Source: Mesoflavibacter zeaxanthinifaciens DSM 18436 (GTDB lineage: Bacteria > Bacteroidota > Bacteroidia > Flavobacteriales > Flavobacteriaceae). From it: a stretch of DNA of 64,000 nucleotides. The stretch spans positions 1-64,000 of the forward strand of contig NZ_AULQ01000007.1 in NCBI RefSeq assembly GCF_000422365.1, written 5' to 3'. How positions within the stretch are numbered: the first letter of the stretch is position 1; each line of letters opens with the position of its first letter. Positions 26,204 through 36,269 of this stretch are shown piece after piece. Made by a program: the position numbers and the translations under genes. The notes below the pieces were generated by a model that saw only the letters and a program-made list of their open reading frames with translations, searched no databases and was not told where the DNA came from.

Positions 26204-28471
26204 CTATGCGTTTTGAGCTGCAATCAAATTTAAAGCAGAACCTGCTTTATACCATTCTATTTGAGCTTCGTTATACGTATGATTTACTTTAATAGTGTCT
26301 TTACTTCCGTCTGAATGTACGACTTCAATATGAAGTGGTTTATTAGGTGCAAATTCATTTAAATCTAAGAAGTTAAATGTATCATCTTCTTGTATTAAAT
26401 CGTAATCGGCTTCATTATCAAACGTTAAACCTAACATACCTTGCTTTTTAAGGTTTGTTTCATGAATACGTGCAAAAGATTTTACAATCACAGCAGCTAC
26501 ACCTAAGTGCCTTGGCTCCATCGCAGCATGCTCACGTGAAGAACCTTCACCGTAATTATGATCACCAACTACAACCGTCCAAACACCTTCTTTTTTGTAT
26601 TCGCGTTGTGTATCTGGTACGCCGCCATATTCACCAGTTAATTGGTTTTTAACAAAGTTTGTTTTCTTATTATAAGCATTCACAGCTCCAATTAAACAGT
26701 TGTTAGAAATATTATCTAAATGACCTCTAAAACGTAACCAAGGTCCAGCCATACTAATATGGTCTGTGGTACATTTTCCAAAAGCTTTAATTAATAATTT
26801 AGCGCCTGTTATTGAATCACCGATTGGTGTAAATGGTGTTAATAGTTGTAATCTTTCAGAATCTTCTGCAACTTTAACCACAACGCTACTACCATCTTCT
26901 CTTGGTTCTAAATAACCGTTTTCTTTAACTTCAAAACCTTTTGGTGGTAATTCCCAACCAGTTGGTTCGTCTAACATCACTTCTTCTCCATCTTCATTAA
27001 TTAATTTATCTGTCATTGGATTAAAATCCAAACGACCAGCAATTGCAATAGCTGCTGTTAATTCTGGAGACGCCACAAAAGCATGTGTATTTGGGTTACC
27101 ATCTGCACGCTTAGCAAAGTTTCTATTAAACGAATGAACTATACTGTTTTTTGGTGCATTTTTAGGATCGCTATATCTTGCCCATTGACCAATACAAGGT
27201 CCACAAGCGTTAGTAAATATTGTAGCATCTAATTTTTCAAAGATTTCTAAAATGCCATCTCTTTCTGTTGTATATCTGACTTGCTCAGAACCAGGATTGA
27301 TACCAAATTCTGCTTTAGTTTTCAGCTTTTTATCTAATGCTTGTTGCGCAATAGATGACGCTCTTGATAAATCTTCGTAAGACGAATTTGTACAAGAACC
27401 AATTAATCCCCATTCTACTTGTAAAGGCCAATCGTTATCTGTTGCTTTTTTAGTCATTTCTTTACCAGCCGGAGTTGATAAATCTGGTGTAAATGGTCCG
27501 TTTAATAATGGATTTAATTCAGATAAATTAATTTCAATCACTTGATCAAAATATTGTTCTGGATTAGCATATACTTCAGGATCTGCTGTTAAGTATTCAC
27601 GCACTTTATTTGCTGCATCTGCTACATCAGATCTATCTGTTGCACGTAAATAACGCTCCATAGAATCGTCATATCCAAAAGTAGAAGTTGTAGCTCCTAT
27701 TTCTGCTCCCATATTACAAATGGTTCCTTTTCCTGTACAAGACATAGATGTTGCTCCAGGACCAAAATACTCTACAATTGCACCAGTACCACCTTTTACA
27801 GTTAATATTTCGGCAACTTTTAAAATAACGTCTTTTGGCGCTGTCCAACCTGACAATTTACCTGTTAACTTTACACCTATTAACTTAGGAAATTTAAGTT
27901 CCCAAGCCATTCCTGCCATTACATCTACAGCATCTGCACCACCAACACCAATAGCTACCATACCTAATCCACCAGCGTTAACGGTATGAGAATCTGTACC
28001 AATCATCATTCCTCCAGGAAACGCATAATTCTCTAATACCACTTGGTGAATAATACCTGCTCCTGGTTTCCAGAAGCCAATACCATATTTATTAGAAACT
28101 GATTCTAAAAATTCAAAAACCTCTTTACTTACATCGTTTGCATGCTTTAAATCTTTTTCTGCACCATCTTTAGCCTGAATTAAGTGATCACAATGCACCG
28201 TAGTTGGTACAGCTACTTTATCTTTACCGGCTTGCATAAATTGCAATAATGCCATTTGTGCTGTTGCGTCTTGACAAGCAATTCTATCTGGTGCAAAATC
28301 TACATAATCTTTACCTCTTGTGAAAGCTGTTTTTGGAGTTCCGTCCCAAAGGTGATTGTATAAAATCTTTTCAGAAAGTGTTAAAGGTTTTCCTACAACG
28401 TCACGAGCAGCATCTACTCGTTCTGCCATTTGGCTATATACCTTTTTAATCATGTCAATATCAAATGCCAT
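26204..28471 (-). CDS. Aconitate hydratase (mitochondrial/AcnA-like type)
   Basis: Iron-sulfur enzyme that converts citrate to isocitrate in the TCA cycle. The 755-residue length and sequence fit the mitochondrial-type aconitase. Cluster cysteines are in [14 protein letters not shown] and [10 protein letters not shown]; the swivel domain at the C-terminus has [14 protein letters not shown] and [19 protein letters not shown]. It lies about 220 bases downstream of acnB on the same strand, but each has its own terminator. Confidence 0.95.
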   Translation of the reverse strand: MAFDIDMIKKVYSQMAERVDAARDVVGKPLTLSEKILYNHLWDGTPKTAFTRGKDYVDFAPDRIACQDATAQMALLQFMQAGKDKVAVPTTVHCDHLIQAKDGAEKDLKHANDVSKEVFEFLESVSNKYGIGFWKPGAGIIHQVVLENYAFPGGMMIGTDSHTVNAGGLGMVAIGVGGADAVDVMAGMAWELKFPKLIGVKLTGKLSGWTAPKDVILKVAEILTVKGGTGAIVEYFGPGATSMSCTGKGTICNMGAEIGATTSTFGYDDSMERYLRATDRSDVADAANKVREYLTADPEVYANPEQYFDQVIEINLSELNPLLNGPFTPDLSTPAGKEMTKKATDNDWPLQVEWGLIGSCTNSSYEDLSRASSIAQQALDKKLKTKAEFGINPGSEQVRYTTERDGILEIFEKLDATIFTNACGPCIGQWARYSDPKNAPKNSIVHSFNRNFAKRADGNPNTHAFVASPELTAAIAIAGRLDFNPMTDKLINEDGEEVMLDEPTGWELPPKGFEVKENGYLEPREDGSSVVVKVAEDSERLQLLTPFTPIGDSITGAKLLIKAFGKCTTDHISMAGPWLRFRGHLDNISNNCLIGAVNAYNKKTNFVKNQLTGEYGGVPDTQREYKKEGVWTVVVGDHNYGEGSSREHAAMEPRHLGVAAVIVKSFARIHETNLKKQGMLGLTFDNEADYDLIQEDDTFNFLDLNEFAPNKPLHIEVVHSDGSKDTIKVNHTYNEAQIEWYKAGSALNLIAAQNA

Positions 28472-28645
28472 AAGTTTTGTTTTTTTTGTTTGTCTTAAAT
28501 TTATTAAAAAAAATGATATGATTTGAGTCCAAATACTATCATTTTTATAGATTTTTAATTTAATAAAATTCTTTCATTTTTATCATAAGAAAAGGTTAAT
28601 AATACCAATTACCACTTAATTTCATTATTAAATTGAAAAGCAAAA

Positions 28646-28674
28646 AAAAGCTCGAATTGAAAATTCGAGCTTTT
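28646..28674 (-). terminator. Terminator of acnB
   Basis: AAGCTCGAATT and AATTCGAGCTT pair around GAA with flanking A and T runs, about 22 bases past the end of acnB. Confidence 0.85.
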
Positions 28675-28695
28675 GAATATAAGTTATTATGACTA

Positions 28696-31476
28696 TTACG
28701 CCATTACTAATTGCTTTTGAGATGGTTTGAATTTAGTTAATACAATACCATCTACTGCAGCTTCGTATTCTTCCATAGTTGGTGTACGACCAAGAATAGT
28801 TGATAATACTACAACTGGTGTTGATGATAATAATGATTCCCCTTTTTTACCATCGGCATCTTTTACAACACGACCTTGGAATAAACGTGTAGATGTTGCC
28901 ATTACTGTATCTCCAGGTTCAGCTTTTTCTTGATTACCCATACAAAGGTTACAACCAGGACGCTCTAAATACAACATGTTTTCGTATTTAGTACGTGCAG
29001 CTGCTTTTGGTGCGTCATCGTTAAACTCGAATCCTGAGTACTTTTGTAACACTTCCCAATCACCTTCAGCTTTAAGCTCGTCTACAATATTGTATGTTGG
29101 TGGCGCTACAACTAATGGCGCTTTAAATTCTAATTTACCGTGTTGAGCTTCGATATTTTTTAGCATTTGCGCTAAAATTTTCATATCACCTTTATGTACC
29201 ATACATGATCCAACGAAACCTAAATCTACTTTTTTAGTTCCGCCATAGTAAGATAATGGTCTAATGGTATCGTGTGTATAACGTCTTGAAGGATCTTCGT
29301 TGTTTACATCTGGATCTGCAATCATTGGTTCTGCGATTTCATCTAAATCGATAACCACTTCTGCATAATATTTAGCATCTGCATCTGGCTTTAATGCTGG
29401 TTTAGAACCAGATTTAAGCTCTTCTATTCTGTTGTTTGCTTTATCTACTAAACCTTGTAGCATTTGCTTTTCGTTATCCATACCTTTTTTAATCATGATT
29501 TGGATACGATCTCTAGCAATTTCTAAAGATTCGATTAACGTTTCTTCTTCCGAAATACAGATAGATGCTTTCGCTTTCATTTCTGCAGTCCAATCTGTAA
29601 ATGTAAAGGCTTGATCTGATGTTAACGTACCAATGTGTACTTCGATAACACGACCTTGGAATACGTTTTCGCCATCAAATTGCTTTAACATTTGCTGTTG
29701 CGTTGCATGTACCACATCACGGAAATCCATGAAGCTTCTCATGCTACCTTTAAACGTTACTTTTACAGACTCAGGAATTGGCATTGTAGCTTCACCAGTT
29801 GCTAAAGCTAATGCTACAGTACCAGAATCGGCACCAAAAGCAACACCTTTAGACATACGTGTGTGCGAATCTCCACCAATAATGATATCCCAATCGTCTA
29901 CCGTAATATCGTTTAATACTTTATGAATTACATCTGTCATTGCGTGATAATGACCTTTTGGATCACGACCAGTAATTAAACCGAAATCGTTCATAAACTT
30001 CATTAAACGCGGAATGTTAGCTTTTGATTTGTCATCCCAAACAGAAGCTGTATGACAACCAGATTGGTAACCAGCATCTACAATTGGTGAAATTACCGTA
30101 GCTGCCATCATCTCTAATTCTTGAGACGTCATTAAACCTGTAGTATCTTGAGAACCTACAATGTTTACTTCTACACGAACGTTAGAACCAGCGTGCAATG
30201 TTTTTCCTGGTGTCGTACCAACAGCGTTTTTATTAAAGATTTTTTCTACTGCTGTTAACCCTTGGTTTTCTACAGTAATTTCTTTAGATGCTGCGTACAC
30301 CTGAGGTATTTCAATACCTAAAGCTTTACAAGCAAAGGTTTGTAATTTTTTACCAAAAACGACAGCGTAAGATCCACCAGCTTTGATAAACTCCATTTTT
30401 TGTGGTGTTAATGCTGTTGAAATATCTTTAAGCTCTTGATCTCCGTTATATAATTTTTTCTCTTTTGTATTAATTGTTAAAACCGTACCTGTTTTTACAG
30501 AATACACCTCTTTTAAAATTGGCTCACCATCTGCATCTACAACTGTGTTACCGTTTTCATCTTTTTGTTTTACCCAGTTTTTAAGGTCGATTCCAATTCC
30601 TCCTGTTACACCAACTGTAGTTAAAAAGATTGGTGCAATACCATTAGTACCTGCAATTACAGGTGCAATATTAATAAATGGTACATAAGGTGATGATGGA
30701 ATACCTGTCCATAATGCCACGTTATTTACACCAGACATACGAGAAGATCCTACACCCATTGTTCCTTTTTCTGCAATAAGCATAATACGTTTATCTGGAT
30801 GTTGCTCTTTTAAAGCTAACACTTCTTGTTGCATGTCTTTGTTATGTTCAAAGATAGATTGACCATGTAACTCACGATCTGATCTTGAGTGCGCATCTGC
30901 ACCTGGTGATAATAAATCTGTTGAAATATCACCTACACCAGCAACATAAGTTACAACTTGAATTTCTTCTTGAACTTCTGGAAGTTTTGTGAAAAATTCT
31001 GCTTGTGCATAGCTCTCGATTATTTCTTTTGCAATCGCGCTACCAGCTTTCATTGCTTCTTCTAAACGCTCGGTATCTGCTTCGTATAGAAACACTTGTG
31101 TTTTTAATACTTTAGCTGCAGCTTCAGCAATTGCTTTATCTTCACCTAAAGCTAAATCCAAAAGTACTTCTACAGATGGTCCACCTTTCATGTGAGATAA
31201 TTGCTCGAAAGCAAATTCTGAAGTAATTTCTTCTACTTTAGTTTCACCTAAAATAATTTCTTTTAAAAAGTCTGCTTTTACACGTGCAGCACTTGTAGTA
31301 CCTGGTAAAACGTTATATATAAAAAAGTTTAAAGAATCTTTTCTATGCTCGTTATTTTCATCTTTTATTTGCGCTATAATTTCGCTTAATAATTCTGCGC
31401 CATCAATAGGCTTTGGATGTAATCCTTGAAGTTTACGAGCTTCAATTTCTTTAAGGTAGTCGTTGTAAGTATTCAT
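28696..31476 (-). CDS. acnB: Aconitate hydratase B / 2-methylisocitrate dehydratase
   Basis: A 926-residue AcnB-type enzyme with its helical HEAT-like domain and swivel domain at the N-terminus (about 1-380) and the iron-sulfur catalytic domains after it. Features seen are MGVGSSRMSGVNNVALW in the swivel domain, IIGGDSHTRMSKG, FVGSCMVHKGDM and PGCNLCMGNQEKA for the cluster. AcnB acts in the TCA cycle and, in some bacteria, in propionate use. It neighbours a second aconitase of a different type. Confidence 0.95.
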   Translation of the reverse strand: MNTYNDYLKEIEARKLQGLHPKPIDGAELLSEIIAQIKDENNEHRKDSLNFFIYNVLPGTTSAARVKADFLKEIILGETKVEEITSEFAFEQLSHMKGGPSVEVLLDLALGEDKAIAEAAAKVLKTQVFLYEADTERLEEAMKAGSAIAKEIIESYAQAEFFTKLPEVQEEIQVVTYVAGVGDISTDLLSPGADAHSRSDRELHGQSIFEHNKDMQQEVLALKEQHPDKRIMLIAEKGTMGVGSSRMSGVNNVALWTGIPSSPYVPFINIAPVIAGTNGIAPIFLTTVGVTGGIGIDLKNWVKQKDENGNTVVDADGEPILKEVYSVKTGTVLTINTKEKKLYNGDQELKDISTALTPQKMEFIKAGGSYAVVFGKKLQTFACKALGIEIPQVYAASKEITVENQGLTAVEKIFNKNAVGTTPGKTLHAGSNVRVEVNIVGSQDTTGLMTSQELEMMAATVISPIVDAGYQSGCHTASVWDDKSKANIPRLMKFMNDFGLITGRDPKGHYHAMTDVIHKVLNDITVDDWDIIIGGDSHTRMSKGVAFGADSGTVALALATGEATMPIPESVKVTFKGSMRSFMDFRDVVHATQQQMLKQFDGENVFQGRVIEVHIGTLTSDQAFTFTDWTAEMKAKASICISEEETLIESLEIARDRIQIMIKKGMDNEKQMLQGLVDKANNRIEELKSGSKPALKPDADAKYYAEVVIDLDEIAEPMIADPDVNNEDPSRRYTHDTIRPLSYYGGTKKVDLGFVGSCMVHKGDMKILAQMLKNIEAQHGKLEFKAPLVVAPPTYNIVDELKAEGDWEVLQKYSGFEFNDDAPKAAARTKYENMLYLERPGCNLCMGNQEKAEPGDTVMATSTRLFQGRVVKDADGKKGESLLSSTPVVVLSTILGRTPTMEEYEAAVDGIVLTKFKPSQKQLVMA

Positions 31477-31541
31477 ATAAATATATTCAGTGTTAGTTAT
31501 ACTGAAAATTGCAATTATAGAATAGGCAATTTAAAGTTTTG

Positions 31542-31549
31542 CAAAAGTA
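31542..31549 (-). promoter_or_regulatory. Possible acnB promoter, -7 element
   Basis: TACTTTTG on the minus strand fits TAnnTTTG, 65 bases before the acnB ATG. No matching -33 element is seen at normal spacing. Confidence 0.3.
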
Positions 31550-31706
31550 AGAAATCTTAAAGAAGATAGAAAATGTATAACAAAAAGAGAGAAATACTAA
31601 ATTATTTTCAATATATAATCAAAATTTAATGCAATTTTTATAATAACAATAATTTGAACAGCTTTAAAATAATAAATTAACAATATTATGCTTAATAAGG
31701 AAGTTG

Positions 31707-32828
31707 TTATTTATTTAGATTGTCTCTAAATTCTATGATAGGACGCTCAAAATAAGCATATAAAATATAAGACAATACAAAAGAGGCAATCCAAAAAATT
31801 ATTAGCATAATTAATTTGAAAAGGATTGAACTATGCTCTAGACTTACAAAATGTTTTAGAGTTAATAACACTATAGAATAATTAACTAAATACAATGAAT
31901 ATGACCATAAACTTATTTTGGTCACAAAATTTACTTGTTTGGTTTTCCAAGTTGAAAACACAGGAAAAAACAACAAAATACTTATTGAAACTAATGGTAA
32001 ATACCAAACATTGAAAAAGAAAGAAAACTGATTAGGTTGCAACTGATTTTTATAAATTAAATAATGGAGTCCTAAAAATAATACACTACCAAATCCAAAA
32101 CTAAACCATTTGGTTTTGGACCAAAACTGAGCATAGTAATAACTAATAAATGCACCTAAAAACCCAAAGTAAATACTATCTATTCTAGTAAAAACTACTT
32201 TACGAAGCGAATGACTCCAATTAAAATCATGAGGAATATTTGTATAACTATAGTGAAATATTAGCTTATTTACAATGAAGTACACTATTACCAAAGTTGT
32301 CATTAATAAAAACATCCATTTATTAAGCCTTTTGAAGATTAAAGCAAAAAGCATTAATATTATTGGTCCTAATAGATAAGCAAATTCCTCAATAGTTAAA
32401 CTCCAAGATTCTGTGAAAAAATCAGGCATTTCTTCAAAGACATTTTGAAGAAAAAAGAAATATTTATACAACTGGTTTGGGATTTCATTTTTATAAAAAA
32501 AAGCTAACCCAATATTTATTAGTAAAATTAGGTAGTAATTAGGTAATGTACGCAACCAACGTCTTAACCAAAACTGTAAGAAATGTTTAGGTTTAGTATG
32601 TTTGTTTTCTATATGTTTTATAAGAATTGTACCTATTAAAAACCCGCTTAAGACAAAGAAAATATCAACACCAATTGTGCCAAAAAACTGGATAAATTTT
32701 AGTCCTGTAGCTTCAGAATTTGGAAACAATAAAATTGTAGAGTGTGAACAAAGTATAAGTAAAATAGCGACTGCTCTTACAACATCTAAACCAAAAACAC
32801 GGTTTTTATATGTTGTAATCGCTTTCAA
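31707..32828 (-). CDS. Acyltransferase 3 family membrane protein
   Basis: A 373-residue protein with about ten membrane helices. It has the acyltransferase-3 (OafA/OatA-like) start GLDVVRAVAILLILCSHS, with the conserved histidine after the first helix, and FFVLSGFLIG, RWLRTLPNYYL and SWSLTIEEFAYLLGP. Such enzymes O-acetylate lipopolysaccharide, capsule or peptidoglycan. No SGNH domain is fused. The target is unknown. Confidence 0.88.
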   Translation of the reverse strand: MKAITTYKNRVFGLDVVRAVAILLILCSHSTILLFPNSEATGLKFIQFFGTIGVDIFFVLSGFLIGTILIKHIENKHTKPKHFLQFWLRRWLRTLPNYYLILLINIGLAFFYKNEIPNQLYKYFFFLQNVFEEMPDFFTESWSLTIEEFAYLLGPIILMLFALIFKRLNKWMFLLMTTLVIVYFIVNKLIFHYSYTNIPHDFNWSHSLRKVVFTRIDSIYFGFLGAFISYYYAQFWSKTKWFSFGFGSVLFLGLHYLIYKNQLQPNQFSFFFNVWYLPLVSISILLFFPVFSTWKTKQVNFVTKISLWSYSLYLVNYSIVLLTLKHFVSLEHSSILFKLIMLIIFWIASFVLSYILYAYFERPIIEFRDNLNK

Positions 32829-32845
32829 AATATGATAAGGAGTTT

Positions 32846-33040
32846 TTAGTACTTATTGCGGTAAATCTTAATTAGTACAATAATAGCATAAAAAAGTGCA
32901 GCAAACTCAACAAAAGTTCCGATGGTTAAAATTATATTTCCGTATGGCCAATGTTGAATTTTAAGCAAAGCTCCAACTATAGTTAATCCAAAACCAAGTA
33001 AAAGAAGTAATAATGGGATTAGAAATTTTTTCAAATTCAT
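32846..33040 (-). CDS. Small GldL-like membrane protein
   Basis: A 64-residue protein with two hydrophobic helices (about 6-26 and 34-58) joined by KIQHWPYG. The pattern GALLKIQHWPYGNIILTIG resembles the two-helix N-terminal part of GldL, the motor protein of gliding and type IX secretion, but the long cytoplasmic tail is missing. It lies one base after the moxR stop and is probably co-translated. The role is unknown. Confidence 0.6.
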   Translation of the reverse strand: MNLKKFLIPLLLLLLGFGLTIVGALLKIQHWPYGNIILTIGTFVEFAALFYAIIVLIKIYRNKY

Positions 33041-33041
33041 T

Positions 33042-33995
33042 TTAAAATAAATCTTTAATTATTTCTTCTATAGTAATACCTTCTGCTTCTGCTTTGTAAT
33101 TTTTAATCATTCTATGACGTAAAATACTAGTCGCAACAGCTTGTACATTTTCTATATCTGGTGAAAACTTACCATTTACAGCAGCGTGTGTTTTTGCTGC
33201 TAAAATTAAATTTTGTGATGCTCTTGGTCCTGCGCCCCAATCTACGTATTGCTTTACTAAGTCTGAAGCCGCATTGCTATTTGGTCTTGTTTTACCAACC
33301 ATTTTTACAGCATATTCTATAACATTGTCTGCAACAGGTATACGTCTAATTAATTGCTGAAAATCTGTAATTTCTTGTGCTGTAAATAGTGCATTTACTG
33401 TTGGTTTAGCATCTGTTGTTGTTGCTTTTACCACTTGCACTTCTTCTTCAAAAGTTGGATATTCTAAATTAATAGCAAACATAAAACGGTCTAATTGTGC
33501 TTCTGGTAATGGATAGGTTCCTTCTTGCTCAATTGGGTTTTGTGTTGCTAACACAAAGTATGGTAAGTTTAATTTGTAATGATGCCCAGAAACTGTTACT
33601 GCTCTTTCTTGCATCGCTTCTAAAAGTGCTGCTTGTGTTTTTGGTGGCGTACGGTTAATCTCGTCTGCTAAAATAATATTAGAAAATATTGGTCCTTTAA
33701 TAAATTTAAACTGTCTATTTTCATCTAAAATTTCGCTACCTAAAATATCACTTGGCATCAAATCTGGCGTAAACTGAATGCGTTTAAAATCTAATCCTAA
33801 TGCTTGAGAAATAGTATTAACCATTAATGTTTTTGCTAATCCTGGCACTCCTATTAATAAGGCATGACCACCAGAAAATATAGAAATTAATATTTGGTTA
33901 ACTACATCGTCTTGACCAACGATTACTTTGGCTACTTCTTGTTTTAAGCTATTATATTTTGAGACTAGATTTTTAACTGCAGTTACGTCTGACAT
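33042..33995 (-). CDS. MoxR-family AAA+ ATPase
   Basis: A 317-residue chaperone-like ATPase with Walker A GVPGLAKTLM, Walker B IILADEINRTPPKTQAALLEAMQE and sensor LATQNPIEQEGTYPLPEAQLDRF, the MoxR signature. MoxR proteins usually work with von Willebrand A-domain partners in metal insertion or envelope stress, but no such partner (DUF58, BatA) follows here; instead a 64-residue membrane protein does. It sits 7 bases after the SurA-like gene. Confidence 0.93.
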   Translation of the reverse strand: MSDVTAVKNLVSKYNSLKQEVAKVIVGQDDVVNQILISIFSGGHALLIGVPGLAKTLMVNTISQALGLDFKRIQFTPDLMPSDILGSEILDENRQFKFIKGPIFSNIILADEINRTPPKTQAALLEAMQERAVTVSGHHYKLNLPYFVLATQNPIEQEGTYPLPEAQLDRFMFAINLEYPTFEEEVQVVKATTTDAKPTVNALFTAQEITDFQQLIRRIPVADNVIEYAVKMVGKTRPNSNAASDLVKQYVDWGAGPRASQNLILAAKTHAAVNGKFSPDIENVQAVATSILRHRMIKNYKAEAEGITIEEIIKDLF

Positions 33996-34002
33996 GTATG
34001 TT

Positions 34003-35448
34003 TTATTTTTTTAACCAATTACTTTTAAAATCGCAGTTTCTGTTAGAACCACTAATTTTAATGTATGTTTCGTTTATTTTTTCTTCTAGCCAATCTTCGA
34101 TTGCTTTAATACGCTTTTCATCTAAGGCTAGTTCTTTAATTTTTAAATAATCACGTGCATAATCTGCTACATGCTCATCTATTCTATCTGTTACCGTAAC
34201 TAATTTAAACTTAATAGCTCCTGTACGATCTTGGTCTGTAATAACAGGACTAATTTCGTTATTTTCTAATTCTTGGATTTGCCCATATAATTCTGGGTCC
34301 ATTTTTGTTAGCTCAAAATTGTAATCCTGTGTTTGTGGATTTATTAATTGTCCTCCTTGAAATTTAGTTTCTTTTTCGTCACTAAATTCTTTTGCTGCTT
34401 CTGCAAAAGTCATATCTCCGCTAACAATAAGCTCTCTTACTTTTTCTAACTCTTTCTTAGCTTCTTCTATTTCTTTTTCAGACACTTTAGGCATTAATAA
34501 AATATGACGTACATCGTATTCTTGACCTCTAATTTTTTCTAGATAAATAATATGGTAGCCATAATCTGTTTTAAATGGCTCTGAAATTTGTCCTTCTTGT
34601 AATGAAAAAGCAACTTCTCTAAACTCTTTTACCATACGTGGTTTACTTCTGTCTAAAGTATATAGTCCACCTGTTTTTTTAGATCCACCGTCTTCTGTAT
34701 ATAGAACAGCTCTACTGGTAAAACTTTTTCCTTCTTCTTCTACTTGTTGTTTAAATTCGTTTAATCGATCTATAACACGTTGTACTTCTTCATCAGATAC
34801 TTTAGGCTCTATAACTATTTGTGCTACTTTAAGTTCTGTTCCAAAAGTTGGACGTTCTTCTTTTGGGATTTTATTAAAAAACTGACGCACTTCTTCTGGC
34901 GTTACTTCAACTTCATCAATAATTTTCTTTTTCATTTCAGTAGCTAGCATGTTGCTTTTATTGATTTCGAACATTTCTTCTCTAAAGCTAACTTCGTCAT
35001 CTTTTCTGTAAAACTCTAAAAGCTCTTCCATGCTTCCGTTAGTTTGTTGTAAAAACTGATTGATTTGTTGGTCTACTCTAGATCTAATTTCGGCATCATT
35101 AACCTCAATACTATCTTGTATAGCATGATGTGCATACAATTTATCTTCTAAAAGTTTACCAAATAATTGACAACGATCAAAATTTGCCATAGATGCACCT
35201 TGATCTTTTAATTGTAACATGGTTTTATCAATATCGCTATCTAAAACTATGTAATCTCCTACTACTGCAGCTACACCATCGATTTTTGTTGCACCAGAAT
35301 CTGTAACAGTATCTTTGCTTACTACTGGTTTTGTTTCGTCTATAATTTCTTGTGCTACACTGGTACTAGCTACTGCAAATAAAAACGTTAATACATATAA
35401 CGCTTTATGTTTAATTGTAAATTTCAAATTGTTTGTTGTTAATGGCAT
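34003..35448 (-). CDS. SurA-like periplasmic peptidyl-prolyl isomerase
   Basis: A 481-residue exported chaperone (signal KALYVLTFLFAVASTSVAQ). After an N-terminal SurA-type helical domain (DGVAAVVGDYIVLDSDIDKT) come two parvulin domains: the first about 205-310 (LKVAQIVIEPK to DYGYHIIYLEKI) and the second about 315-420 (YDVRHILLMPK to FSDEKETKFQGG). It likely escorts outer membrane proteins to the Bam machine. The start overlaps the preceding lipoprotein gene by 38 bases; no better start lies inside. Confidence 0.9.
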   Translation of the reverse strand: MPLTTNNLKFTIKHKALYVLTFLFAVASTSVAQEIIDETKPVVSKDTVTDSGATKIDGVAAVVGDYIVLDSDIDKTMLQLKDQGASMANFDRCQLFGKLLEDKLYAHHAIQDSIEVNDAEIRSRVDQQINQFLQQTNGSMEELLEFYRKDDEVSFREEMFEINKSNMLATEMKKKIIDEVEVTPEEVRQFFNKIPKEERPTFGTELKVAQIVIEPKVSDEEVQRVIDRLNEFKQQVEEEGKSFTSRAVLYTEDGGSKKTGGLYTLDRSKPRMVKEFREVAFSLQEGQISEPFKTDYGYHIIYLEKIRGQEYDVRHILLMPKVSEKEIEEAKKELEKVRELIVSGDMTFAEAAKEFSDEKETKFQGGQLINPQTQDYNFELTKMDPELYGQIQELENNEISPVITDQDRTGAIKFKLVTVTDRIDEHVADYARDYLKIKELALDEKRIKAIEDWLEEKINETYIKISGSNRNCDFKSNWLKK

Positions 35449-36262
35449 CTTTCTTAATATCCTTTTCTAATTGCTTTATTAATTCCAGCTTGCGTTTATT
35501 GATAACAATCTGGTTAATAGTTGGCTTTACGTATTCTAACGGTGCTGTACTGTTGCGCAACAACACGTCATTTATTTGCATCAAATATAGTCCTAATGAA
35601 TCTTTGAGTTGTATAAAATTAGATTTTTTTAACAATTCGTCTTTATTTTCAATAGTTACTACTGGAATTTTATTGATGGCTTGATCTAATCTAATCCAAA
35701 CAGAGTCGTTTAAAGTGAAGGATTTAAACTGAATTGCTATCGAGTCTAACTCTTTCTTATCCTTAGTATTAAATCGTTTAAACTTTTTCTTTATATCTTC
35801 TAAATCTAAACGATTTGGTTCTACGTTTATGTATCTAAATTTGATTAAATTTTCGTTTAATTTAAAGGCTTCTTTATTGCTTTCGTAATACGTAGATGCA
35901 GCTTCTAATGACACTACGGTATCTAAGTTTTTAGCAACCAAAGCTTCTAAATATGCTTTACTATATAAATCGTTTTTGTATTGTTGAACTAAACGATCAA
36001 ACTTTTCTAATTTTTTATCACTTAAATTAACTTCTGCTCCTTGCACCAACAGTTGTTGGGTTGCCCATTGATTAATAAAATTATTTGCAAAAATTGTACT
36101 GTCTTCTACCGAAAGATTTTCGGGTAATGCTTTTTTTAAATCTTCATTAAAAAGATAAACATCATTAACTCTAGCTATAGCTTCTTCTTCCTCTGTAGAC
36201 CTAAAATAGTCGCAAGATTGAAAGAGGCATAAAATTATTGCTATGTATATATATTGCTTCAA
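35411..36262 (-). CDS. SurA-N-like lipoprotein without parvulin domain
   Basis: A 283-residue lipoprotein (signal IILCLFQSC, then DYFRSTEEEE, an acidic region after the lipid-bearing Cys). The rest is mainly helical and matches the SurA/PpiC N-terminal chaperone layout (AIARVNDVYLFNEDLKKALP, INQWATQQLLVQGAE), but I do not find the parvulin core HxxV/I...GYHI signature. It lies between two real parvulins and overlaps the next gene, so a chaperone role without isomerase activity is inferred. Confidence 0.65.
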   Translation of the reverse strand: MKQYIYIAIILCLFQSCDYFRSTEEEEAIARVNDVYLFNEDLKKALPENLSVEDSTIFANNFINQWATQQLLVQGAEVNLSDKKLEKFDRLVQQYKNDLYSKAYLEALVAKNLDTVVSLEAASTYYESNKEAFKLNENLIKFRYINVEPNRLDLEDIKKKFKRFNTKDKKELDSIAIQFKSFTLNDSVWIRLDQAINKIPVVTIENKDELLKKSNFIQLKDSLGLYLMQINDVLLRNSTAPLEYVKPTINQIVINKRKLELIKQLEKDIKKDAINNKQFEIYN

Positions 36263-36269
36263 ATATGTA

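Noticed and set aside
27720-29926. Plus-strand frames opposite the two aconitases
   Set aside because: Frames are antisense shadows of well-supported genes with biased composition.
34003-36262. SurA-like gene and lipoprotein as one frameshifted gene
   Set aside because: Each has its own signal peptide and chaperone region; the 38-base overlap is a normal operon overlap.
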